A DNA stretch of 63,309 nt. It comes from Nocardia acidivorans NBRC 108247 (GTDB lineage: Bacteria; Actinomycetota; Actinomycetes; Mycobacteriales; Mycobacteriaceae). Below, one piece after another: positions 43,936 through 51,821 of this stretch. The stretch is taken from assembly GCF_001625085.1 (NCBI RefSeq), contig NZ_BDAW01000059.1, positions 1 to 63,309 on the forward strand. Direction: 5' to 3'. Under the pieces are notes generated by a model that saw only the letters and a list, made by a program, of their open reading frames with translations, was not told the origin of the DNA and did no database searches. A program made the translations under genes and the position numbers. The stretch's first letter is position 1. Each line of letters opens with the position of its first letter.

Positions 43936-45036
43936 GTTCTGTGTCGAAGTGAAGTGAGGGTTGGCCTCGGCGCTGCGGTGTGAACTTTCAGCTGTTCACG
44001 AAAGCGGTTGTCTGCGTTGGTAGATGGGTGAGGTCTCCGGTAGTTGGTTTAACGACCAAGAAAAACCGGAGATCGACCGGAGACCTCGTGACCAGCGTAG
44101 CGGTGGCGGGGCGGGCGGATCTGACCGATGCCCAGTGGGCGCGGTTGGAGCCGTTGCTGCCTCGCGGCAAGAAGGCAGGGCGTCCGTCCTTATGGACGAA
44201 ACGGCAGCTCATTGATGGAATCCGGTGGCGGACCCGGGTTGGCTGCCCGTGGCGGGATGTGCCGCAGCAGTACCGATCCTGGTCAGCGATGTACGGGTTG
44301 TTCCGGCGCTGGCAGCGCGGTGGAGTGTGGTTGGTGATCTGGAAGTTGTTGCAGGCTTTCGCCGATGCGGCCGGTCGCCTCGGGTGGCAGGTGAGTGTGG
44401 ACTCGACGGTCATGCGGGCTCATCCCCACGCTGCCGGTGCTCGCCGCGATGGTGGTTCTCAGGCCGAACCGCCGGGGGGTGAGGGTCGGCCCGAACCCGC
44501 TGATCATGGTTTGGCCCGCTCGCGGGGTGGTTGGACCACGAAGCTGCATCTGGCCTGCGAGCAGGACTGCCGGGTGCTGGCCATGCTGATCACCGCTGGC
44601 CAGGCCGGTGACAGCCCTCAGTTCACCACCGTGCTCGACGAGATCGAGGTCAACAAGCTCACCGGTGGACGAGCACGGGTACGACCGGATCGAGTGTTGG
44701 CGGACAAGGGGTATTCCAGTCGTGGCAACCGGGACTGGCTACGTCGGCGCGGGATCAAGGCGACAATTCCAGTCCCGGCCGACCAGGTCGCGCACCGGCG
44801 CAATCGCGGCCGTGCCGGTGGTCGACTGTCGGCGTTCGACCCGGTCCTCTACCGCGACCGGAACGTGGTTGAACGCGGTATCAACCAGCTCAAACAACAC
44901 CGTGCCGTGGCCACCAGGTACGACAAACTCGCCGTCCGCTTCCAGGCCACCATCCACATCGCCGCGATCAACCAATGGCTCCGGCACGGGTGAGGGCGGG
45001 CCTACGGCCCACCCTCACCGACTTCGACACAGAACC
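43935..45036 (+). mobile_element. IS5-family insertion sequence, 1,102 bp
   Basis: Terminal inverted repeats start GGTTCTGTGTCGAAGT on the left (43935-43950) and end with the exact complement on the right (45021-45036). Both ends are flanked by TA (within CTAG), the expected small target duplication of this family. The single transposase frame is open. It is inserted in the 3' end of the IS3 OrfB on the left; to the right lies a different element (ISL3 family), so the region was rearranged after or during insertion. Confidence 0.88.
44088..44993 (+). CDS. IS5-family transposase
   Basis: 301 residues from GTG 44088, which has a GGAGAC site; the frame is open up to 43980 but that part is non-coding IS end. 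N-terminal DUF4096-like part D-L-T-D-A-Q-W-A-R-L-E-P-L-L-P, then G-I-R-W-R-T-R-V-G-C-P-W-R-D-V-P. The DDE core shows V-D-S-T-V-M-R-A-H (first Asp, about residue 105), L-A-D-K-G-Y-S-S (second Asp, about 205) and R-D-R-N-V-V-E-R-G-I-N (Glu, about 263). Intact, so possibly active. Confidence 0.93.
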   Translation: MTSVAVAGRADLTDAQWARLEPLLPRGKKAGRPSLWTKRQLIDGIRWRTRVGCPWRDVPQQYRSWSAMYGLFRRWQRGGVWLVIWKLLQAFADAAGRLGWQVSVDSTVMRAHPHAAGARRDGGSQAEPPGGEGRPEPADHGLARSRGGWTTKLHLACEQDCRVLAMLITAGQAGDSPQFTTVLDEIEVNKLTGGRARVRPDRVLADKGYSSRGNRDWLRRRGIKATIPVPADQVAHRRNRGRAGGRLSAFDPVLYRDRNVVERGINQLKQHRAVATRYDKLAVRFQATIHIAAINQWLRHG

Positions 45037-45056
45037 TAGGACTGTCCAGGATAACG

Positions 45057-45968
45057 GCTCTGGCTCACTTCCGGTGGTGGCGGAGTGGCTCTGACGGCAC
45101 GATGTTGCGGTGAGTGAGGTGAATGTGTCTGCTGCCGTGGTGTTTTCGGGGTTGGATCCGCTGGTGGTGGTGGATGTCGTCGATGAGGGCGCCCAGATTC
45201 GGGTGCGGGCGCGGGCGCCGGGTGGTTCGGCGGCTTGTCCCGGTTGTGGGGTTCGGTCCGGGCGGGTGCACGGGTATCACCCAGCGGATCGTGGCCGATG
45301 TGCCGTTGGATGGTCGGGCTGTGGTGGTGCAAGTGCTAGCGCGTCGGCCGGTGTGCCCACACTGGGCTGCCGCAACACTTTCCGCGAGCGGTGCCCGGTG
45401 TTTTGGAGCGCTATCAGCGTCGAACCGCGCGCCTGACCGTTGCGGTCCGGTCGGTGGTGCGGGAGCTGGCCGGCCGCGCCAGCATCCGACTGCTCACGGC
45501 GCTGCCGGTTCGATTGTCGCGTCACACCGCGATCCGGATTCTGATGCGGATCCCGCTGCCGCGATGGTCGACGCCGAAAGCGTTGGGCGTCGACGACTTC
45601 ACCTTGCGCCGCGGCCAGCACTACGCCAGCGTCCTGATCGACGCCGCCACTGATCGACGCATCGACGTGCTACCCGACCGCAAGTCCGATTCCCTACGCG
45701 CCTGGCTCTGCGAGCAGCCCGGTGTCGAGATCATCGTCCGCGACGGCTCCACCGCCTATGCCGAAGGCGCCCGCCGCGCCTTGCCCGGCGTGATGCAGGC
45801 ATCCGATCGCTGGCATCTGTGGAACAGCCTGGGCCGGGTGGTTGAAAAGGCGGTCGTCGCCCACAGCGCCTGCTGGGCCGAGGCCGGACCCAAACGCCAG
45901 CAATTGACCCGAGAGACAACAACTTTGCAGCGCTGGCACGACATTCACGCTCTGCTCGGCCAAGGTTG
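45057..45968 (+). pseudogene. ISL3-family transposase remnant
   Basis: The left end (GGCTCTGGCTCACTT at 45057) looks like an ISL3 inverted repeat. The ORF begins near 45110 with a zinc-finger part (A-C-P-G-C-G-V-R-S-G-R-V-H-G-Y-H), then needs at least three frame changes (near 45275, 45355 and 45390) to continue as R-I-V-A-D-V-P-L-D-G-R, L-G-C-R-N-T-F-R-E and P-G-V-L-E-R-Y-Q-R-R-T. The DDE part G-V-D-D-F-T-L-R-R-G-Q-H-Y and V-I-V-R-D-G-S is in the last frame (45391-45969). The gene is cut off after L-L-G-Q-G; the C-terminal third and right repeat are missing. Confidence 0.85.
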
Positions 45969-46003
45969 ACCCATATCAGTCGGCCAAGGTTGACCCATAT
46001 CAG
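45956..46003. repeat. Two perfect tandem 24-bp repeats at the ISL3 truncation point
   Basis: 45956-45979 and 45980-46003 are identical (24 bp each, beginning TCGGCCAAGG). A partial third copy may follow (GTGGGCAAGG). The first copy contains the artificial stop of the ISL3 frame, so the repeat marks the junction between the ISL3 remnant and foreign DNA. Confidence 0.9.
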
Positions 46004-46030
46004 GTGGGCAAGGGGTATGAGGAGTAGAGA

Positions 46031-46534
46031 TTGAGCTGGCGGCGTATGCCAAGCCGAAGAGCCATCAAGGTCATGGCTTGGGCAATCGTAGTCGTGGCAA
46101 CGGCTGCGGTCATCATTGCGTGGGTCGTACCGCGCAACGATGCAAAGAGCTATCTGAATCAGGTGACCGTAGCCGGTTTTGTCAAAGTGGCACAGCAAAA
46201 CGGCAGTAGTGGAGCCGGCCCGTGGGCGGAGGCGCTCTTCGTCGGACCGCCGACAGATGAGATCCGCGGGGTTGTCTCCGCACCAGGTCTGACGCTTGGA
46301 CCCGCGCCAACCACGCCTGATGGTCCGGCCTCACCGTCATTATTGCTCGGCGAGAAGCCGTTGGTCGCAAAGTGGGTCGCATACGGCGACGCCACTAATG
46401 GGTGCCATGTCTCCATAGACAAAGAAATCGAAAATCCATACTACGAAGATCGTTTGACAAGCTCCCAGCTTGCAGGAATGCGGGACGGATCTATCGGCGT
46501 CTTCCTGCTTCAAGTCACCTGCGGTAAGGGCTGA
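46031..46534 (+). CDS. Membrane-anchored hypothetical protein
   Basis: 167 residues. Short basic N-terminus, one TM helix at about 14-33 (V-M-A-W-A-I-V-V-V-A-T-A-A-V-I-I-A-W), then an extracytoplasmic domain of about 130 residues with two cysteines near the C-terminal half. TTG 46031 has GAGGAG 8 bases upstream; ATG 46046 is the alternative. Lower third-position GC than core genes, in line with transfer. No family recognised. First gene of the low-GC cluster. Confidence 0.65.
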   Translation: MSWRRMPSRRAIKVMAWAIVVVATAAVIIAWVVPRNDAKSYLNQVTVAGFVKVAQQNGSSGAGPWAEALFVGPPTDEIRGVVSAPGLTLGPAPTTPDGPASPSLLLGEKPLVAKWVAYGDATNGCHVSIDKEIENPYYEDRLTSSQLAGMRDGSIGVFLLQVTCGKG

Positions 46535-46599
46535 TTGGCGGAAGACCTGGCATCTGCAGCTTCGGGAATGCGCCATCGGCGATTTGGAAAGGCTGCAGT

Positions 46600-46875
46600 A
46601 TGACTGACTATTCCGCTACCTGGAACAGTCCCACACCACGTTTCGATTGGAAAAAGGTCGGAAACCGTCAGGACGAAATCGACCCGACGGTCCGAAACTG
46701 GGCAAACCTCTCTGTCGTCTACGGCGAGGCCGCCGGTATCGATCCCCGCCTTGTCATGGCGATAGTCTTGAACGAAGGCGCGGACTCGAACCTCTCAATG
46801 GGTGGCACCGAAGGAGCCGTCAAGGACGACGTTCGATGGTGGACCTCTCCACTTCGGATAATTCTCTTGGCCTGA
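46600..46875 (+). pseudogene. Truncated muramidase/transglycosylase-like ORF
   Basis: 91 codons, of which about 82 belong to the original gene; the end is IS-derived sequence. The visible part includes F-D-W-K-K-V-G-N-R-Q-D-E-I and Y-G-E-A-A-G-I-D-P-R-L-V-M-A-I-V-L-N-E-G-A, which resembles the start of an SLT/lysozyme-like domain (helix with the catalytic Glu in the N-E-G position). The frame breaks at the end of an IS3 remnant (about 46873). The missing body could have been a secreted toxin or lysin; this is inference. Confidence 0.5.
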
Positions 46876-47045
46876 ATCGCCCCGGCTTTCGTGCCGCCTT
46901 CGTGCACACCCGGTTATCTGTCTCCAGCCGGTTGCTCGGAGCAGGTCGAATAGTAGTCGGCTTCGTACTCGATCGGTGGTCGGCGACCGAGCCGGTGCAT
47001 CAGCTGGGAGTTGTTGAACCAACTGACCCACTCATGGGTGAGTAG
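46873..47045 (-). pseudogene. IS3-family transposase C-terminal remnant
   Basis: On the minus strand: H-E-W-V-S-W-F-N-N-S-Q-L-M-H-R-L-G-R-R-P-P-I-E-Y-E-A-D-Y-Y in short form, the conserved end of IS3-family OrfB, followed by a stop and then TGAATCGCCCCGG-like bases (46873-46886 read on plus), the usual terminal repeat of actinobacterial IS3 elements. Only about 170 bp of the element remain. Confidence 0.8.
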
Positions 47046-47333
47046 CTCGATTGGTCATGGATCGTCAATTCCGGCAACGGTCGTTCCGATCTATGAGATT
47101 AGTCGTGCAGATGTTTCAACGGCTGGACGAGATCAATCCATAACGTTCAACATCCGGCAGTCCGATACCAGTGCGAGCAGTGGAGTGAACGCCGAGGTGC
47201 CTCATGTCTGGACCTACGGAGCTAGCTTCATATGATCCAGCAGCGCCTCGTGGACGACCTCGTAGGATGGCCTTGACCTTTCAGTCCGTAGGCTGAATTT
47301 TTGTCTATCTGGAATCGTAGGAAGGATCCTCAA
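47046..47333. other. Stretch without a confirmed gene
   Basis: 288 bp. A plus-strand frame ending at 47235 encodes I-Y-E-I-S-R-A-D-V-S-T and H-V-W-T-Y-G-A-S-F-I before its stop; it may be the C-terminal end of the gene interrupted by the IS3 remnant, but there is no sequence link to the 46.6-kb fragment that I can prove. Confidence 0.3.
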
Positions 47334-48089
47334 ATGCGGGAGAATAAGATTGTGCGGTTGATGGATCTCATCGTAAAATCGATTACCGAGGAGATGAAGC
47401 TGCTTGGGTTTCGGCGACAAGAGTCGACCGAAATGCCATACATGCTACAGTTCGTTAGAACACTCAGTGAGGTGCCCGCATTGACCTTCTGTGTATCTGC
47501 ATCTCTCGCCGAATCGCGTGGCGGTGGAGTTCGAATAAAAGGAAATGCGAGCATTGTCTCGAATCTAGTTGGCGAACTCGGTCGATATATTCCTGGAGAG
47601 GCTCAGCTGGAAGATAATGTTGACGATAAGTCATTCATTAGCTATGTTGACATGGTTGCATTTGGGTCACTTGTAAGACCTGAAAACATCGCATTGGTAT
47701 TTCCAATTCCCGATGCTGAAGGCGTCGGTTCAGGGGTTGGGAAGTTTATGAAGATTGTTTCCGGTCCATTATCAAAATGGTTCTATAATCGCGATTCGGT
47801 CGATAAGCTTGTAAGCATTGCGCGAACTGTACATCGAGGAGTACTGGGCGAGAATGTAAAGCCGGGTCTTCTGCGTAGCACTGTTATGTTGTGCTTGATC
47901 CACGATCGTTTCGAAGATGCTTCCGCGCTAATGGAGTGGTATTTGAACCGGGAATCGTTCAATCCGCGAGATTCTTTGGCCCGTGCTACGGCCTTCGATG
48001 CGGCATTGGTAGATCGATTCCCCGGATATGCTCAAGTTCGGGGCGAAACGAATCAGTTGGGGAATTCGAGTTCAGGGATCGTGGACTGA
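47334..48089 (+). CDS. Hypothetical protein, paralogue A of island family
   Basis: 251 residues, low third-position GC (many AT-ending codons). ATG 47334 with AGGAAGGA upstream; the TTG at 47301 is less likely. Features: N-terminal helix M-R-E-N-K-I-V-R-L-M-D-L-I, central beta-rich part, and a C-terminal helical part W-F-Y-N-R-D-S-V-D-K-L-V-S-I-A-R, L-M-E-W-Y-L-N-R-E-S-F-N-P-R-D-S, F-D-A-A-L-V-D-R-F-P-G-Y-A. The C-terminal part is clearly paralogous to the frameshifted gene at 48.7-49.5 kb. No known domain recognised; immunity-protein role is speculation. Confidence 0.75.
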   Translation: MRENKIVRLMDLIVKSITEEMKLLGFRRQESTEMPYMLQFVRTLSEVPALTFCVSASLAESRGGGVRIKGNASIVSNLVGELGRYIPGEAQLEDNVDDKSFISYVDMVAFGSLVRPENIALVFPIPDAEGVGSGVGKFMKIVSGPLSKWFYNRDSVDKLVSIARTVHRGVLGENVKPGLLRSTVMLCLIHDRFEDASALMEWYLNRESFNPRDSLARATAFDAALVDRFPGYAQVRGETNQLGNSSSGIVD

Positions 48090-48239
48090 GAGCCCGCCGT
48101 TGCTCGTAATGTCGATATAAACAAATGATGGAAGTCATGCGCTCGCGTCCAGATCGTGAACACCGCTGCACCGGCTGTCGGTAGCGAATCCAGGGCCACT
48201 AGAGCAGGATTTGCGTCACGATACAGTAGAGGGTTCAAA

Positions 48240-48725
48240 GTGACGGTATCCGAACATGATCGCATCGACCAGGTTGCTGTCGCACCCGATGGTCGGCTGG
48301 TCTTGGTGATGGTGGAAGAGCGGTCATATCGCGACGACGACCTGGTTCTGCTTAGCGAAGACTTTCGGCGGAAAATCAACTCATATGTTCGAGCTGTGAA
48401 ATCGGGATATGTGCAGGATTTGGCCTATGCGGCGGGCATTAGAGCGTATTCCGCTATCGATCTAGTTCTATTCAGTGAATATTATCCGCCTGAATTAGTG
48501 CAGGAGATGATTGATCTGACTAATTGCGAGCTCAGCTCTGACGGAATCCGTGTGTCTTGGGAGTCGTTGGCGTACGAAGATATTGATGGCGAGGTAATCG
48601 AACGCGCACTAGTGGACGAGGTTATCGGGCTCATCGGAGCGGATTGGAATTGGGATTCGGCGCTGTTGTGGGTAGTTCTTGTTGGACAGATGGGCAAAAT
48701 TGCTGCTCCGAAGAGGTGGATGTAA
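48240..48725 (+). CDS. DUF6572 domain protein
   Basis: 161 residues. GTG 48240 gives V-T-V-S-E-H-D-R-I-D-Q-V-A-V-A-P-D-G-R-L-V-L-V in parts: the D-R-I-D-Q-V-A-x-x-P-D-G-R-L-V-L pattern defines DUF6572. The rest (E-Y-Y-P-P-E-L-V-Q-E-M-I, W-E-S-L-A-Y) is acidic and helical. Function unknown. Its stop is directly followed by the GTG of paralogue B, so the two are probably one transcript. The acidic character and position between duplicated genes would suit an immunity protein, but nothing proves it. Confidence 0.75.
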   Translation: MTVSEHDRIDQVAVAPDGRLVLVMVEERSYRDDDLVLLSEDFRRKINSYVRAVKSGYVQDLAYAAGIRAYSAIDLVLFSEYYPPELVQEMIDLTNCELSSDGIRVSWESLAYEDIDGEVIERALVDEVIGLIGADWNWDSALLWVVLVGQMGKIAAPKRWM

Positions 48726-49471
48726 GTGAGTGCAAGTGAGAACGTCAAGTTGGTCGAGCTTGTCGAGGTGGGACTGACTGAAGCCTTGGCGGCCAACGGT
48801 TTCGTAGCGTCAGATCCACTAAATCCCGATTGGGGCGTGTGGTTTACTGATTCCAAAGGAGGGCTGCAGGGCGCGACTGCGGCGGTCGCGTTGGGGTTCG
48901 AGAAGCATCGGTACGGCGGTATCGGTGTGGCGGGGTATGTGGCGATCCAGTCCGAGGCGGCTAACGAAGTGCTCGTTTCGATGCCGCCGGCAGCCTGGCT
49001 TCGCAACGAGTCCGAGGAGTCCCTTCGCTTCGGTTTTGTCGATTTGGAGGAGTTTCCTAGGCTTTCTGATCCGCGTTCGTCCATATTGGCGCGGCATGTG
49101 TCGGATCAAGAAGGGGTGGGCGGTGTGGTCGAGTGGTTTGTGCGCATCGTTTCAAACCAGCGTCCGAGTGGTTAACCGGGCGCGATTCGATCGGTAAATT
49201 GATCAATATTGCCAAGACTCCTAACCGGAATACAGTGAATAATATCAATCCGCAACGGTTCCGGAGAGTCGTGGCTCTGTGCGTCGCAAACGGCCGAATG
49301 GCGGATGCGGAGACGCTCATGCGATGGTACCTGAGGCTTGAGAAGTTCAATATCCGGGATTCGTTCGAACGGGCTTCATCATTCGATGCCGCTTTGGTGG
49401 AACGCTTTCCTGACTATGCTCATGCGCGGGCATTGTCAACGGCGGCGGCTGAGCTAGGAGAATCAGGCTAG
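48726..49471 (+). pseudogene. Paralogue B of island family, frameshifted
   Basis: Two frames make one gene. Frame 1 (GTG 48726 to the TAA at 49173-49175) gives L-T-E-A-L-A-A-N-G-F and G-G-V-V-E-W-F-V-R-I-V-S-N. Frame 2 (to 49471) continues E-W-L-T-G-R-D-S-I-G-K-L-I-N-I-A-K, L-M-R-W-Y-L-R-L-E-K-F-N-I-R-D-S-F, F-D-A-A-L-V-E-R-F-P-D-Y-A, matching paralogue A residue for residue in the same order. A single-base change near 49160-49170 explains the break. The DUF6572 gene lies directly upstream. Confidence 0.7.
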
Positions 49472-49522
49472 CGAGCCTGCGTTTTGCCTACCAATCGAGC
49501 GCGCGTTTTAGTATTTCTATGC

Positions 49523-49817
49523 TAATAGGCGGAGCCTTCATCGCTATATCGATGACTCTTTTGAAGCGGCGTTGCACTCACGAGCAGATCGATGGGAAGA
49601 TGCATGCCTCCGTCGTACGGCGATTCAACTCCTCACAGGTGATTTCCCGGGAGCAGTGGAGCTCTTCAGCCACCAGGATTACGAACTGCTTGTTGAGACG
49701 GACGAAGCTCTTCGCGAAGCGGCACCGGAGGTCGACCCTTTGCCGGAACATGTTATCCCCAAAGGTCTTCCGAAAACCCACTCATGGCGGCACCTTCCCA
49801 CCCCAGCTTCTTTGTAG
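49523..49817 (+). pseudogene. Unidentified gene fragment
   Basis: An open frame without a proper start: A-N-R-R-S-L-H-R-Y-I-D-D-S-F-E-A-A-L, then R-A-D-R-W-E-D-A-C-L-R-R-T-A-I-Q-L-L-T-G-D-F-P-G-A, H-Q-D-Y-E-L-L-V-E-T-D-E-A-L and H-S-W-R-H-L-P-T-P. It reads as a real acidic protein C-terminus. A TAG lies just before the first codon and only TTG 49572 could start it. Family not recognised. Confidence 0.4.
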
Positions 49818-49941
49818 GATCGACGACTGGGACTCTCCCTCGAATGTCGGTGTGTTGCCTCGGAACTTACAGCTCGGCGTCGTATTGGAGCGCGATCGCC
49901 TCAACATATATTCGATAACAACTAGTTTGGAGGACGACGCT

Positions 49942-50907
49942 GTGAATGCGCCCTGCAAGATGATCATCGCGGCGATGCCCGCTCCGCAATTTATGGCACC
50001 AATGATTCCGGCAGTCCCGAGCAGTCGGATGAGGATGCCGTCGGTGCCGATGAATGTCATCCCGGGTGCGAGCATCCCGGTCATCCCGCCGTTCGTGCTC
50101 GCGGGTGTCGCCGGCAGTGGGGCGCTGCTCGCGTCAGTCGTTCCTTCGTCCACTGTATTGGGGACGGGCACCGCGGTCGGTCTCTTGGGGGTCGCGGTGG
50201 CTTCGCGGCAGCCCAACACCGCTGGATTCGGTGGCAGCGGGTCGGCGACTGCGCGAGTTGTGGCTGGTCCCTCGGCGAAGGTGATCGTTTCGGCAGCGTT
50301 CGGAGGCGAGGGTCGCGCCGCGACAACGAATGCGGTTTCCGTCGGCGGAGGTGAACTGTCGGCCGAGATCGTGCCCAGTTCCGGGGCAGCGGCGGCGTTC
50401 TATTCAACCGTCACCGTAGCCGGCATCATCACCTACCCAGGGGTGCCGGTAGTGGCTCAATCATCAAGTGTCGGAACCTTATCGGCTACTGTGACGCTCG
50501 GATTCAGGGCTTCCGGCATGAACAAGAGCGGGGCCGGGACAGGACCCAATACTCAGAACAGCTGGGTGCAAGTGACCAACTGGGTTGCGGACACGGCGAC
50601 TTATCCCGGATCGACGGTAGATACCAACAGCGCTCTGGTGAATCAGGGGAGTAAGGCCTCAGCTACGGTCGCTGCCAGCATTGCGTGGACCGCAGGCACA
50701 TTCGGGAGTTCGATTGCCGTGCGTCTCAAGCAGAATGGCACGGTCATCGGTACTGGCACGACGGCTAATCCCGCGATCGTCAGCGCTGCGGTCGCGGTCG
50801 CAGTGGGTGACCGGTTCACGGTTGAGATCAGTGACGGAAACATGTTCGCGGGATCCTCACAGGCCACGATCAACGCGACGAGCAGTACATACGTGCGGAT
50901 CACCTGA
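49942..50907 (+). CDS. Phage minor tail protein-like
   Basis: 321 residues, Gly/Ala/Ser/Val-rich. GTG 49942 is preceded by GGAGGA. The N-terminus is Met/Pro/Ile-rich (A-M-P-A-P-Q-F-M-A-P-M-I-P-A), then repeated blocks with Ala-Thr-Val and Gly pairs. The C-terminal 150 residues (N-S-W-V-Q-V-T-N-W-V-A-D, Y-P-G-S-T-V, V-R-L-K-Q-N-G-T-V-I-G-T-G, V-G-D-R-F-T-V-E-I) have the look of actinobacteriophage minor tail proteins. No other phage gene (terminase, capsid, integrase) is next to it, so it is a remnant or a domesticated gene. Confidence 0.6.
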   Translation: MNAPCKMIIAAMPAPQFMAPMIPAVPSSRMRMPSVPMNVIPGASIPVIPPFVLAGVAGSGALLASVVPSSTVLGTGTAVGLLGVAVASRQPNTAGFGGSGSATARVVAGPSAKVIVSAAFGGEGRAATTNAVSVGGGELSAEIVPSSGAAAAFYSTVTVAGIITYPGVPVVAQSSSVGTLSATVTLGFRASGMNKSGAGTGPNTQNSWVQVTNWVADTATYPGSTVDTNSALVNQGSKASATVAASIAWTAGTFGSSIAVRLKQNGTVIGTGTTANPAIVSAAVAVAVGDRFTVEISDGNMFAGSSQATINATSSTYVRIT

Positions 50908-50992
50908 CATGTAGCGGCACGTCTCTTCGAAACAGCCCGCATCGATGTCGCTGGCGGCCGACCGAGCCAGGGCCCGGCCTCAGGCAGGCTGG

Positions 50993-51483
50993 ATGGTGCG
51001 AACAGTCGCGGCGGGAACTGAATCGTCCTGCGGTGGCGAACCTGCCGCCAATGTATACCTCACCTTCGAAATTCTTTCCGCCGCGCCATTCGTGGAGTTG
51101 CTCGAAACGCACCCCTAGCGCGACGCGATGAGTTGGTCCTCCCGCTACGGCGCTGACGTCTCCGAGGAGGAAGCTTCGGTCGCGTCACCGAGCCCGTACA
51201 CCGCTGGCAAGACTGCGCGCTGCGGCTGGAGGAGCTCCGATCCGCGTTCACCCCACAAATCATCGAATCCGACAGCGACCTCCACGAATTCGGCGAATGC
51301 GTGACCCTGCTCGAGGATTGGGCGGACATCCTGCGGGAGGCCGATCGGCGAGGATGGGCCTGCTCGTCACGATCGGGTGATAATCACCGGACGCTTCCCG
51401 GGGAGCGGCTCAAATCCCTGACGCGAATCCCGGCTGGGTTCGGCTCTGGACACTGTCAATGTGAGGGCTCAGGACATCGTTGA
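50993..51483 (+). pseudogene. Broken gene of unknown family
   Basis: Starts at ATG 50993 (M-V-R-T-V-A-A-G-T-E). The frame gives L-T-F-E-I-L-S-A-A-P-F-V-E-L-L-E-T-H-P, a TAG at 51116-51118, then D-A-M-S-W-S-S-R-Y-G-A-D-V-S-E-E-E-A. A one-base loss near 51172-51176 shifts to F-G-R-V-T-E-P-V-H-R-W-Q-D-C-A-L-R-L-E-E-L, H-E-F-G-E-C-V-T-L-L-E-D-W-A-D-I-L-R-E-A. The joined sequence reads as one continuous protein, which supports decay by two mutations. No family recognised. Confidence 0.55.
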
Positions 51484-51515
51484 CGATTTGGCATCGTGAG
51501 ACGCTTGACGCGTAA

Positions 51516-51772
51516 TCAGGAGATGCTTGACGTCTCGTCGGGGCCGGTGCCTGCGCTGGTGACGTGGAAACGGGTGATCGGTTTCTGATTCTGTCTGGGT
51601 TTGACCGCGATCTCCTCATCGCCATGCAGAATCCGCAGGTAGGTGTCCTCGACGACGGTGACGATCTTGCCGCGGTGGCGGGGTCCGAGCTTGGTGTGCT
51701 GACCTGCGGCCTGTCGGCATGCGAGGCAAGCTTCGCACCGATTCGGTCGGTGCGCACCTTTTACGGGACCGT
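51516..51772 (-). pseudogene. IS481-family transposase C-terminal remnant
   Basis: On the minus strand the frame reads R-C-E-A-C-L-A-C-R-Q-A, H-R-G-K-I-V-T-V-V-E-D-T-Y-L-R-I-L-H-G-D-E-E-I and K-P-I-T-R-F-H-V-T before a stop at 51516. The V-T-V-V-(V)-E-D-T-x-x-R-I-L-H-x-G-x-E pattern is the C-terminal beta domain of IS481-type integrases. The catalytic core is absent. It marks the right end of the accessory island. Confidence 0.55.
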
Positions 51773-51821
51773 GTAGTAGGGGTGCGCGGGGTGCGGGCCG
51801 GACGGCGAATAAGGTGGGGGC

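Noticed and set aside
51128..51775. Plus-strand 70-codon frame at 51564 as a gene
   Set aside because: It is antisense to the IS481-like remnant, which has family motifs.
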